Below, piece after piece: positions 6,868 through 11,730 of a stretch of DNA of 11,730 nucleotides. The position numbers were made by a program, and so were the translations under genes. Within the stretch, counting starts at the first letter, position 1. Every line of letters begins with the position of its first letter. The notes under the pieces are model-generated. The model had not been told where the DNA came from and did not search any database. It saw only the letters and a program-made list of their open reading frames with translations. Source of the DNA: UBA8337 sp049889915 (GTDB lineage Bacteria > Pseudomonadota > Alphaproteobacteria > RS24); the NCBI GenBank assembly GCA_049889915.1, contig JBMHCM010000013.1, positions 1 to 11,730 on the forward strand, read 5' to 3'.

Positions 6868-8061
6868 CTAAGCCGAAACCGGCAGCGGCTGCCAAATATC
6901 GGAAATTTGTTTGCCGTCAAACACGGCGATTTTCGGGAATTGCAAAAACACCGCTTCGCTTTGGGTCGGCCGCAAGAAGACAAAATCATCAACCTTCAGG
7001 GCCAGTCGCGGCGGGCCGAGCAGCATTTCCTGATTACTGGAGCGACCGAAAAGCGAGCTGTTTTTCAGCTTGGCCGGAAAATGCGGTTGCGCCATCCAAT
7101 AGCCGCCATGAATAAACACGGTGGTGCCTTTTTGCGGCTTGCCGAGCAGCCGCGCGGCATATTCAAAGCCCGGCAGGCGCACGCCCTTGCTGACTTTCAG
7201 GGCCGGTGTGGCAATAAACGCCGCCGCTTGAAACGCCTTCAAAATCGGCAGGTCGAAATCGCTGGGCTTCACAAGCGCCGAGCCGGCCGAGATTTCATTG
7301 GCGTGGCCGACTTGGTTATACAGGCCGAATGTCGGGCTGCCCGCCGTGTTGAAGGTCATGCCGGCGATTTGCTTGTCAGTGAAATGCTGTGCCACTTGCG
7401 CGCGCGCCGCCTGATACATGGTTACGGCGCCGCTGCGCGCCCGGTTACGCCATCCGGCCAGACTGGGCAGCTTGCTGAGATGCGGTTCATAGCCCATCAA
7501 GCCGCTCATCCGCAAACTGTCGGCGGTTGCCAGAGCGGCCAACATATCGGCCAGCACTTTGCCCGGCTCAACACCGCCACGGTGCAGGCCGACATCAATT
7601 TCTAGATTGACGCGCAATGGAAGATTGAGTTTATCGGCCAGCGCCTGCATTTCGGCCAAGCGGGCCGGTGTATCGACCAGAAATTGAATATTGCGCGCCG
7701 CCGCTTTGCCCTTGGCGGCAGACAGCGTATCGAACAGGGCAGCCACGGCAGCGACCGGCAGGGGCTTGCCCATTAGCTGGTCGGCCTTCGGCATCAGCGT
7801 CAGCATTTGCTGCGCCATCAGCCCGTTAAAGCTCATCAGCCGGTCGGTTTTGCCGCGCGCCGCAATGCGCTGCAGCAACGGCCCGCAGGGCAGTGATTTG
7901 GCGACAATGCGAAAGCCCATTTGCTTGGGCAGGCTGCGCGTCAGCTGGTTGATATTGCTGTCCAAACGCTTTTGGTCAAGCAGCAACACCGGCTCGGCAA
8001 GTCCGGCCTTGTGCAATGCGGTTTGTGCTTTGGTGAAATAGGCGGCGTCGGGTGTTGTCAT
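6868..8061 (-). CDS. fold-type III PLP-dependent enzyme, DSD1 / D-threonine aldolase-like
   Basis: 397 residues with an alanine racemase-type TIM barrel then a C-terminal beta domain. FRIVAKSLPCGPLL (50-63) supplies the presumed PLP lysine, Lys55. LPLRVNLEIDVGLHRGGV is the conserved barrel strand of COG3616 proteins, and FNTAGSPTFGLY and NEISAGSALV contact the cofactor phosphate region. Relatives cleave or dehydrate D-beta-hydroxy amino acids (D-serine dehydratase, D-threonine aldolase). The C-terminal metal site of those enzymes (His-x-Cys after a Pro) is not visible: the corresponding stretch reads RPTQSEAVFLQF (364-375), so classical zinc-dependent D-serine dehydratase chemistry is doubtful. 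It resembles the group annotated 'amino acid deaminase/aldolase'. GGAG lies 7 nt before ATG, which overlaps the upstream oxidase stop by 4 nt (ATGA), so the two are translated together. The substrate is unknown. Confidence 0.85.
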   Translation of the reverse strand: MTTPDAAYFTKAQTALHKAGLAEPVLLLDQKRLDSNINQLTRSLPKQMGFRIVAKSLPCGPLLQRIAARGKTDRLMSFNGLMAQQMLTLMPKADQLMGKPLPVAAVAALFDTLSAAKGKAAARNIQFLVDTPARLAEMQALADKLNLPLRVNLEIDVGLHRGGVEPGKVLADMLAALATADSLRMSGLMGYEPHLSKLPSLAGWRNRARSGAVTMYQAARAQVAQHFTDKQIAGMTFNTAGSPTFGLYNQVGHANEISAGSALVKPSDFDLPILKAFQAAAFIATPALKVSKGVRLPGFEYAARLLGKPQKGTTVFIHGGYWMAQPHFPAKLKNSSLFGRSSNQEMLLGPPRLALKVDDFVFLRPTQSEAVFLQFPKIAVFDGKQISDIWQPLPVSA

Positions 8062-9374
8062 TTTTGTTCTCCAAACAGCTTGGCCAAATGGGGGTTCAGC
8101 ATCCGGCCATGCGGGTCGAGCTGGCGCCGCAACGCGTTGAACTTATCAAATTCCGGATACAGCTCTTGCGCCTCAGCATGGCTGAGGCTGTTCATTTTAC
8201 CCCAATGCGGACGCCCGCCGTGTTTGCGGAAAATCGGTTCAACATGGCTGAACAGAAACTCATAAGCATCTTTGTAATAGCAATGCACGGCGATGGATAT
8301 GCGGTCACCGCCTTGAAACGGCGACAGCCAGCCCGTATCGCCTTTGGTGCGCCGCGCCTCGAACGGAAAGAACACATCGCGGCGGTCGCGCTCAATATAA
8401 AAACGGATTTCTTCCAAAGCCCGCAAGCCGCTGTCGACCGGCAGGTGATATTCCATTTCATTGAACAGCACATTGCGTTGGCTGGATAAAAGCTGCCAGC
8501 TTTCGCCAATCACATCCTCAGCCATTTGACTGCCGGCAATGGCGCGACTGAGCAAAAATTTGCGTGCCGCCGGCCACCAGCCCAACCAATTGCGCAGTGC
8601 TTTCAACTGCATCACTTCATCATCGCTGGTGTCGGGCGCGCGCGGCGTATCCTCTTCATCAACAATATTATGCGTCAGCCCGAAGGAATAGCCGGAGAAC
8701 GGGATGTAGAAAAATTCGAAATTGCGATTATTGGCCCAAAGCTGCATGGCCCGCGCCAGCAGGTCGTCATGCTTTTCGGCCCAAGCGGTGCGGCGCAATT
8801 TATGCCGCTCGACCAGTTGCATTTCAATTTCGGTCAGCACGCCCAAACTGCCGAGGGCAATGCGTGCGCCATCCAGTAAATCCGCATTGTGCTCCTGGCT
8901 GATTTCCATCTCATCGCCGCTGCCGGTGACAAGCCGCAGACCGGTGATCTCGGCATGCAGCGCCGGTAAATCTTGTCCGGTGCCATGGGTGCCGGTGCTG
9001 GTCGACCCGGCCAGTGTTTGAACATCAATATCGCCGAGATTGCGAAACGCCAAACCGTGCGCGGCCAATTGCGGCGACGCATCATGCAGCTTGGCCCCGG
9101 CGCCAATCCAAGCGCGTTTTGAGGCACGGTCAATGTCGCCGATGTGATTGAAATGGGTGAGGGCGACAATGCGGTGATCATTCGGCACCAAAGCAGGCCA
9201 GCTATGACCGCTGCCGACTGGCCGCACCGGCCCTTCGGCAGTGCGGATAAGCTGTTGCAGCGCAGCCGTGTCGCGCGGCTCTACCAAGGCCGCTTTGGAC
9301 GGCGGCAAAGAGCCGGACCAATTCTGCCAACCTGATGATGTGTGTCGTGATGCGCTGCCTGTGTCGCTTGTCAT
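8058..9374 (-). CDS. FAD-linked oxidase, D-arabinono-1,4-lactone / L-gulonolactone oxidase family
   Basis: 438 residues of the vanillyl-alcohol-oxidase superfamily. The FAD-binding domain has RPVGSGHSWPAL (51-62), where His57 is the usual site of covalent flavin attachment, and DVQTLAGSTSTGTHGTGQ, the pyrophosphate-binding stretch. The C-terminus has GGRPHWGKMNSL with the family motif HWGK (390-393), then LDPHGRMLNPHL. Characterised relatives oxidise aldonolactones or sugar alcohols such as xylitol using O2 and making H2O2; which substrate applies here cannot be read from sequence. GAGGG lies 4 nt before ATG. It is promoter-proximal in a two-gene unit with the PLP enzyme (4-nt overlap). The first 14 residues (TSDTGSASRHTSSG) look disordered and hold no evident signal peptide, so the enzyme is probably cytoplasmic. 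Confidence 0.9.
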   Translation of the reverse strand: MTSDTGSASRHTSSGWQNWSGSLPPSKAALVEPRDTAALQQLIRTAEGPVRPVGSGHSWPALVPNDHRIVALTHFNHIGDIDRASKRAWIGAGAKLHDASPQLAAHGLAFRNLGDIDVQTLAGSTSTGTHGTGQDLPALHAEITGLRLVTGSGDEMEISQEHNADLLDGARIALGSLGVLTEIEMQLVERHKLRRTAWAEKHDDLLARAMQLWANNRNFEFFYIPFSGYSFGLTHNIVDEEDTPRAPDTSDDEVMQLKALRNWLGWWPAARKFLLSRAIAGSQMAEDVIGESWQLLSSQRNVLFNEMEYHLPVDSGLRALEEIRFYIERDRRDVFFPFEARRTKGDTGWLSPFQGGDRISIAVHCYYKDAYEFLFSHVEPIFRKHGGRPHWGKMNSLSHAEAQELYPEFDKFNALRRQLDPHGRMLNPHLAKLFGEQK

Positions 9375-9514
9375 ATATCCCTCGCTCAGAACTACCTTAT
9401 CAAGGAAGCGTCATGAGAGAAGCGAAAATCTGAGGGGTGATGGCGGAGAGGGAGGCAAATACGTCGTGTTTACTGCGACACATAGAAAACATGGTGGAAG
9501 TTATGTTCCTGATG
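9375..9514. other. intergenic stretch between oxidase gene and COQ4-like gene
   Basis: 140 nt with no credible gene. It contains the ribosome-binding site of the oxidase (minus strand) and, beside it, a nested inverted repeat: CTCAGA (9385-9390) can pair with TCTGAG (9429-9434), and CCTT-ATC-AAGG (9395-9405) forms a small hairpin inside. Next comes the 15-bp copy of the tRNA-Ser 3' end (9441-9455). On the minus strand this would be leader RNA of the oxidase message, so a structured leader is possible. No clear promoter was found. Confidence 0.4.
9441..9455 (-). repeat. 15-bp copy of the tRNA-Ser 3' end (att-like direct repeat, distal copy)
   Basis: TGGCGGAGAGGGAGG is identical to 10537-10551. 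On the minus strand it reads as the 3' end of tRNA-Ser: four bases of the T stem, the 3' acceptor strand, the discriminator G and CCA. The match stops on both sides (A versus G before, C versus G after). This is where a tRNA-targeting recombinase would leave the far attachment site. Confidence 0.7.
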
Positions 9515-10213
9515 CTAAACTGCCAAAGCTATAGTATTCAAATTGAAGCGATTGCGCAGTTCCAATAGCGGCGTGTCAATTTCTTCTTCCCATTTATGAA
9601 AATGAATGTTTTTCGCTTTGCGACCGAAGGTCCAGCCATCTGCAATGGCATCCATGCACTGACTGATGATGCGTGGCTCCAAAAATGCGTAATGGGCGGT
9701 CGTGACGGCCATGCGCATGGCGTGATAGGGGAAGCGCAATTGCGCCAAGTAAAACGCGGCTAAAGCCAGCTCACCCATATGGGTGGCGCGATAACCAGTC
9801 AAAATATGCAAGAAATCATTGGTTTGAAAGCCACGGGTGATGAGGTAGCTCAAATCTGCCGGCAGGCGGTTCAATGTGCCTTTTTGCGTTAATTCATCAT
9901 TCATGGCGCGATAATTGCGCCCGAGATTTTCTTCAAGCTTGTTCTCGACCAAAAAGGCACGATAGCCGTGGCCCAAAGTGCCTGGCTTACAGTCGGCCAG
10001 TCGATCCAGCGATAGCGGTTCGGCAAAATGGCGTTCTTTCAGAAACTCTTCAACTCCATCAAGAGCCTGCATTTCTTCAAGATAGCCGTCAATGGCTGCT
10101 TCGGGCGCTTCCGCCCACCAGTCGTGAAATAGGAAATAGACACCATATTCCAGCGGTGTATCAACCGATGTTAAGAATTTTTCAGCAAATGTGCGGTCAA
10201 CTTTTTTTTCCAT
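9515..10213 (-). CDS. COQ4-family protein with altered metal motif
   Basis: 232 residues related to COQ4, the ubiquinone-biosynthesis protein recently linked to oxidative decarboxylation of the head-group precursor and to complex-Q assembly. Visible hallmarks: CKPGTLGHGYRAFLVEN (75-91), LPADLSYLITRGFQTNDFLH and HILTGYRATHMGELALAAFYLAQ (136-158). The family motif is HDxxH-x11-E; here it is N132-D133-F-L-H136-x11-E148, so the first His is Asn and the rest is kept. No signal peptide or membrane segment is evident; the protein is probably soluble or peripheral. ATG at 10213 has GGGGAG about 10 nt upstream; a TTG at 10231 overlaps that site and is less likely. Counted lines are lower in GC (about 49 %) than neighbours, and the gene lies inside the tRNA-repeat-bounded segment, suggesting acquisition. 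It may be a paralogue not involved in ubiquinone. Confidence 0.75.
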   Translation of the reverse strand: MEKKVDRTFAEKFLTSVDTPLEYGVYFLFHDWWAEAPEAAIDGYLEEMQALDGVEEFLKERHFAEPLSLDRLADCKPGTLGHGYRAFLVENKLEENLGRNYRAMNDELTQKGTLNRLPADLSYLITRGFQTNDFLHILTGYRATHMGELALAAFYLAQLRFPYHAMRMAVTTAHYAFLEPRIISQCMDAIADGWTFGRKAKNIHFHKWEEEIDTPLLELRNRFNLNTIALAV

Positions 10214-10231
10214 AGAGCGCCGTCTCCCCAA

Positions 10232-10536
10232 AAAATATACTAAGCAAGGAGACAGTAGGCGGCAAGGCTCATTCGGGTTTCCTAGAGGCTTTGTCTCAGA
10301 CCTGTCTGTCGATTTATTTCAATGTTAAAGGAGGGGGTAGCCAGAAATTCGGCCGTCATCATCACAGTCTCCAAGTTTGACTGAGCTAATTTTGGGCGGA
10401 TTTACTTAGCCGCTATCGTTCAACCATTGATTGCTTAGTATCGTTTCTTAAACAGGAATGAAGGTATCAAGAAGCGTATCAATTGGCCTGCGCGGCCTAT
10501 TTGCCACTGATTTCATTGTTATTGTTTTTAGGTAAG
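10232..10536. other. gene-free 305-nt stretch between COQ4-like gene and tRNA-Ser
   Basis: Both strands lack a supportable gene. The longest tempting reading frame is a 20-codon one on plus from 10323 without a ribosome-binding site. GC is low (42-47 % in counted lines). It contains the candidate COQ4-like promoter, the CAGAC/GTCTG inverted repeat, and GGCC-TGCGC-GGCC (near 10485-10497) without a T-run. It would be the tRNA-proximal arm of the putative integrated segment; no recombinase remnant is recognisable in it. Confidence 0.5.
10237..10265 (-). promoter_or_regulatory. possible promoter of the COQ4-like gene
   Basis: On the minus strand TTGCCG (10265-10260, 4 of 6) and TAGTAT (10242-10237, 4 of 6) are separated by 17 nt, putting a start near 10230 and a leader of about 17 nt that still includes the GGGGAG ribosome-binding site. 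Upstream, CAGAC-CT-GTCTG (10297-10308) is a short inverted repeat that could be an operator; there is no other support for it. Confidence 0.35.
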
Positions 10537-10551
10537 TGGCGGAGAGGGAGG
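10537..10551 (-). repeat. 15-bp direct repeat, tRNA-proximal copy (3' end of tRNA-Ser)
   Basis: TGGCGGAGAGGGAGG, identical to 9441-9455. This copy is part of the functional tRNA gene and completes its T stem, acceptor stem and CCA end, so the putative insertion left the tRNA intact. Confidence 0.7.
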
Positions 10552-10626
10552 GATTCGAACCCCCGGAACGCGCAAACGCTCAACGGTTTTCAAGACCGCC
10601 GCTTTCAACCACTCAGCCACCTCTCC
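10537..10626 (-). tRNA. tRNA-Ser (anticodon UGA)
   Basis: 90 nt including an encoded CCA. The minus strand folds as a class II tRNA: acceptor GGAGAGG with CCTCTCC, discriminator G, D arm GCTGAGTGGTTGAAAGC, anticodon stem GCGGT/ACCGT around loop CTTGAAA (anticodon TGA, reading UCA), a long variable arm, and T arm GGGGG-TTCGAAT-CCCTC. The long variable arm and anticodon agree on serine. It lies divergently upstream of rlpA. A possible minus-strand promoter, TTGCAA then 17 nt then TAAATC, lies in the intergenic region, but its -10 is poor. Confidence 0.97.
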
Positions 10627-10717
10627 TGAAGTGCGTGCCTTAATGGTCAGCCACACGGATTTACCCTTATCGCTGCCGCTTTGCAAGAGGCCAGTGGCCA
10701 TTTGGCGCATATTCTTG

Positions 10718-10740
10718 AGAGACCGCGAATCTCTTATAGT
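10718..10740 (+). promoter_or_regulatory. candidate rlpA promoter with adjacent inverted repeat
   Basis: TATAGT (10735-10740, 5 of 6 to the -10 consensus) lies 29 nt before the rlpA start. The hexamer 17 nt upstream, TTCTTG, is a poor -35. Abutting the -10 is an inverted repeat AGAGA-CCGCGAA-TCTCT (10718-10734) filling the spacer, which could be a regulator site in place of a good -35. Confidence 0.35.
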
Positions 10741-10769
10741 TTTGCCAGCTTCAAATAAGAGAGCACAGC

Positions 10770-11693
10770 ATGACAAAGAGACGGTTTTCAGCCCCTGTTT
10801 CCGTATTGGTGAGTTTGGCGAGCGCGGTGCTGCTGACGGCATGCGTCAGCGGCGATGGCTCGCGTTATGGCGCAGAGCGCGCCAAGCGGCAGGCTGATGC
10901 ACAAGGCCGTAAGGTGGCGGCCGGTGGTATTTATAAAATCGGCACGCCGTATCAAATTGAAAACGAATGGTATTACCCGCAAGAAAACGTCAAATATGAC
11001 AATGTTGGCGTGGCCAGCTGGTATGGCCCGAAATTTCATGGCCGCCGCACCGCCAATGGCGAAATTTTTGACATGAACCTGCTGACGGCAGCGCATCCGA
11101 CGCTGCCCATGCCCATTCGCGCCAAAGTGATCAATTTGGAAAACGGTAAATCGGTGATTGTGCGGATTAATGATCGCGGCCCGTTTGCCAAAGACCGTGA
11201 AATTGATATGTCGCGTCGCGCTGCTGAAGTGCTCGGTTTTCGTGAAAAAGGCACCGCACGTGTGCGGGTGCAATATCTCGGTCGCGCACCGCTTTATGAC
11301 GCCGCCGGTCGGCTTATTCGTCGGCAAGACCCGGACCGATTTATCGCCGATAAGCCGGTAACCCCGAAAGAATATCGCAAAGTGGCGGCTGCACCGGTGG
11401 CCGCTGTGGCCGTGCAAACGCCGGACGGCAAACCGGTCGCGCAGCCCAAGCCGGATGTCACGCAAATGCGCTATGCCGTGCAGGTTGGCGTGTTTTCCAG
11501 CCTTGAAAACGCCGAGGCGTTGAAGCTGAAGCTGCAAGACATTGCCCCGGCCACCATCAATCAAGTTGAAATTCGCGGTCAGTCTTTCTATCGCGTGAAG
11601 TTGGGTGGGGCCAATATTCGCGCCGATGCCCGCGCGACGGTCGATAAATTGGTCGCTGCCGGCCATCAAGACGCGGTGATTATCGAGCAATAG
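10770..11693 (+). CDS. rlpA: RlpA septal-ring lytic transglycosylase lipoprotein (DPBB + SPOR)
   Basis: 307 residues. A lipoprotein signal peptide ends at lipobox LTAC with Cys25. An alphaproteobacterial-type linker YKIGTPYQIENEWYYP (55-70) follows, then the double-psi beta-barrel: GVASWYGPKFHGRRTANGE (80-98) and VRINDRGPFAKDREIDMS (131-148). Glu98 and Asp135 are 37 residues apart, matching the catalytic Glu120/Asp157 spacing I recall for Pseudomonas RlpA, which cleaves glycan strands lacking stem peptides. The C-terminal SPOR domain (about 233-303, MRYAVQVGVFSSLENAEAL) binds denuded septal peptidoglycan. The product is expected to be lipid-anchored in the envelope at the division site. ATG at 10770 has only a weak AGAGAG upstream, but the signal peptide fixes the start. 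Its stop overlaps the next gene's ribosome-binding site. Confidence 0.95.
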   Translation: MTKRRFSAPVSVLVSLASAVLLTACVSGDGSRYGAERAKRQADAQGRKVAAGGIYKIGTPYQIENEWYYPQENVKYDNVGVASWYGPKFHGRRTANGEIFDMNLLTAAHPTLPMPIRAKVINLENGKSVIVRINDRGPFAKDREIDMSRRAAEVLGFREKGTARVRVQYLGRAPLYDAAGRLIRRQDPDRFIADKPVTPKEYRKVAAAPVAAVAVQTPDGKPVAQPKPDVTQMRYAVQVGVFSSLENAEALKLKLQDIAPATINQVEIRGQSFYRVKLGGANIRADARATVDKLVAAGHQDAVIIEQ

Positions 11694-11700
11694 GGATATT

Positions 11701-11730
11701 ATGAAAAAGCTTGTTCTGTTTTTATCTGTT
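11701..11730 (+). CDS. start of next gene after rlpA (10 codons visible)
   Basis: ATG at 11701 opens MKKLVLFLSV and runs off the window. AGGGA (11692-11696) lies 4 nt upstream and overlaps the rlpA stop, so the gene is likely co-transcribed with rlpA. The two lysines followed by hydrophobic residues look like a signal peptide. In alphaproteobacteria rlpA is often followed by a D-alanyl-D-alanine carboxypeptidase; that identity rests only on synteny. Confidence 0.6.
   Translation, partial: MKKLVLFLSV

Larger units (their letters stand above)
9441..10551. mobile_element. putative tRNA-Ser-integrated mini-island or island remnant carrying a COQ4-like gene
   Basis: The segment is bounded by exact 15-bp direct repeats. 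One belongs to the 3' end of the intact tRNA-Ser(UGA) gene, and the segment lies on the 3' side of that tRNA, as expected for site-specific integration into a tRNA gene. Lines counted by hand give roughly 42-58 % GC inside, against 58-65 % in sampled neighbouring coding DNA. It holds one gene (COQ4-like) and about 300 bp of non-coding DNA. No integrase or excisionase is present, so it would be a decayed or deleted element, or one mobilised in trans. A chance tRNA-fragment duplication is the main alternative. Confidence 0.45.

Noticed and set aside
6856..6871. AGCTA repeated three times at the convergent gene ends, considered as terminator or repeat element
   Set aside because: Only about 16 nt, no hairpin with T-run; it simply supplies stop codons for both converging genes.
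6880..6893. GGCAGC-G-GCTGCC inverted repeat near the end of the PLP gene as a terminator
   Set aside because: It lies inside codons of the PLP enzyme and has no T-run on either strand.
9241..9534. 97-residue plus-strand open frame
   Set aside because: Antisense to the N-terminus of the oxidase and to the COQ4-like 3' end; its middle is the tRNA-fragment repeat, low complexity, no domain or ribosome-binding site.
10323..10385. 20-codon plus-strand frame (MLKEGVARNSAV...)
   Set aside because: No ribosome-binding site before the ATG, no recognisable domain, too short to distinguish from chance.
10528..10842. 104-residue minus-strand open frame between rlpA and the tRNA
   Set aside because: It runs through the whole tRNA-Ser gene and overlaps the rlpA signal-peptide region in antisense; no domain.
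10788..11690. 300-residue minus-strand open frame opposite rlpA
   Set aside because: Full antisense of a clear RlpA lipoprotein; a by-product of codon bias.
1..11730. CRISPR array, toxin-antitoxin, restriction-modification, retron or phage module
   Set aside because: No regularly spaced repeats and no protein of these families on either strand.

Overview
The window reads as chromosomal DNA of an alphaproteobacterium. Support: rlpA of the alphaproteobacterial type (conserved YKIGTPYQI...NEWYYP stretch before the double-psi domain) beside tRNA-Ser(UGA), an HspQ/YccV protein, a COQ4-type protein, and coding GC of roughly 58-62 % where I counted sample lines. I cannot place it more finely. Genes are dense, with several 1-4 nt overlaps.

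Layout. (1) Minus strand, 1-1019: hspQ followed 12 nt later by a permuted papain-like amidase (YiiX type) that runs off the left edge. (2) Plus strand, 1130-3266: a tightly coupled trio of an Old Yellow Enzyme-type ene-reductase, a glutathione S-transferase-like protein and a hotdog thioesterase. hspQ and the trio diverge from a short intergenic region that holds an imperfect palindrome. (3) Plus strand, 3356-6861: a membrane-anchored or exported DUF3604 protein (PHP-like metal site, many cysteines), then a BaiN/HI0933-type flavoprotein that may be translated from a leaderless message. (4) Minus strand, 6868-9374: a two-gene unit overlapping by 4 nt, an aldonolactone-oxidase-type flavoprotein and a fold-type III PLP protein (DSD1/D-threonine-aldolase-like). 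It converges on the flavoprotein with only 6 nt between stop codons. (5) 9441-10551: a low-GC stretch (roughly 42-58 % per counted line) carrying one COQ4-like gene and about 300 bp without genes. It is bounded by an exact 15-bp direct repeat that is the 3' end of the adjacent tRNA-Ser gene. (6) tRNA-Ser(UGA) on minus, then on plus rlpA (lipoprotein lytic transglycosylase with SPOR domain) and the first ten codons of the next gene.

Most notable is region 5: an intact tRNA gene at one end, a copy of its 3' terminus at the other, and lower GC between. This is the architecture left by tRNA-targeted integration, here reduced to about 1.1 kb with no integrase. The cargo COQ4-like protein also has Asn in place of the first His of the family metal-binding motif. 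Also worth a look are the coupled PLP-protein/lactone-oxidase pair, the DUF3604 protein, and the single amber codon separating hspQ from an in-frame amidase. No CRISPR array, phage gene, transposase or obvious defence system is visible.
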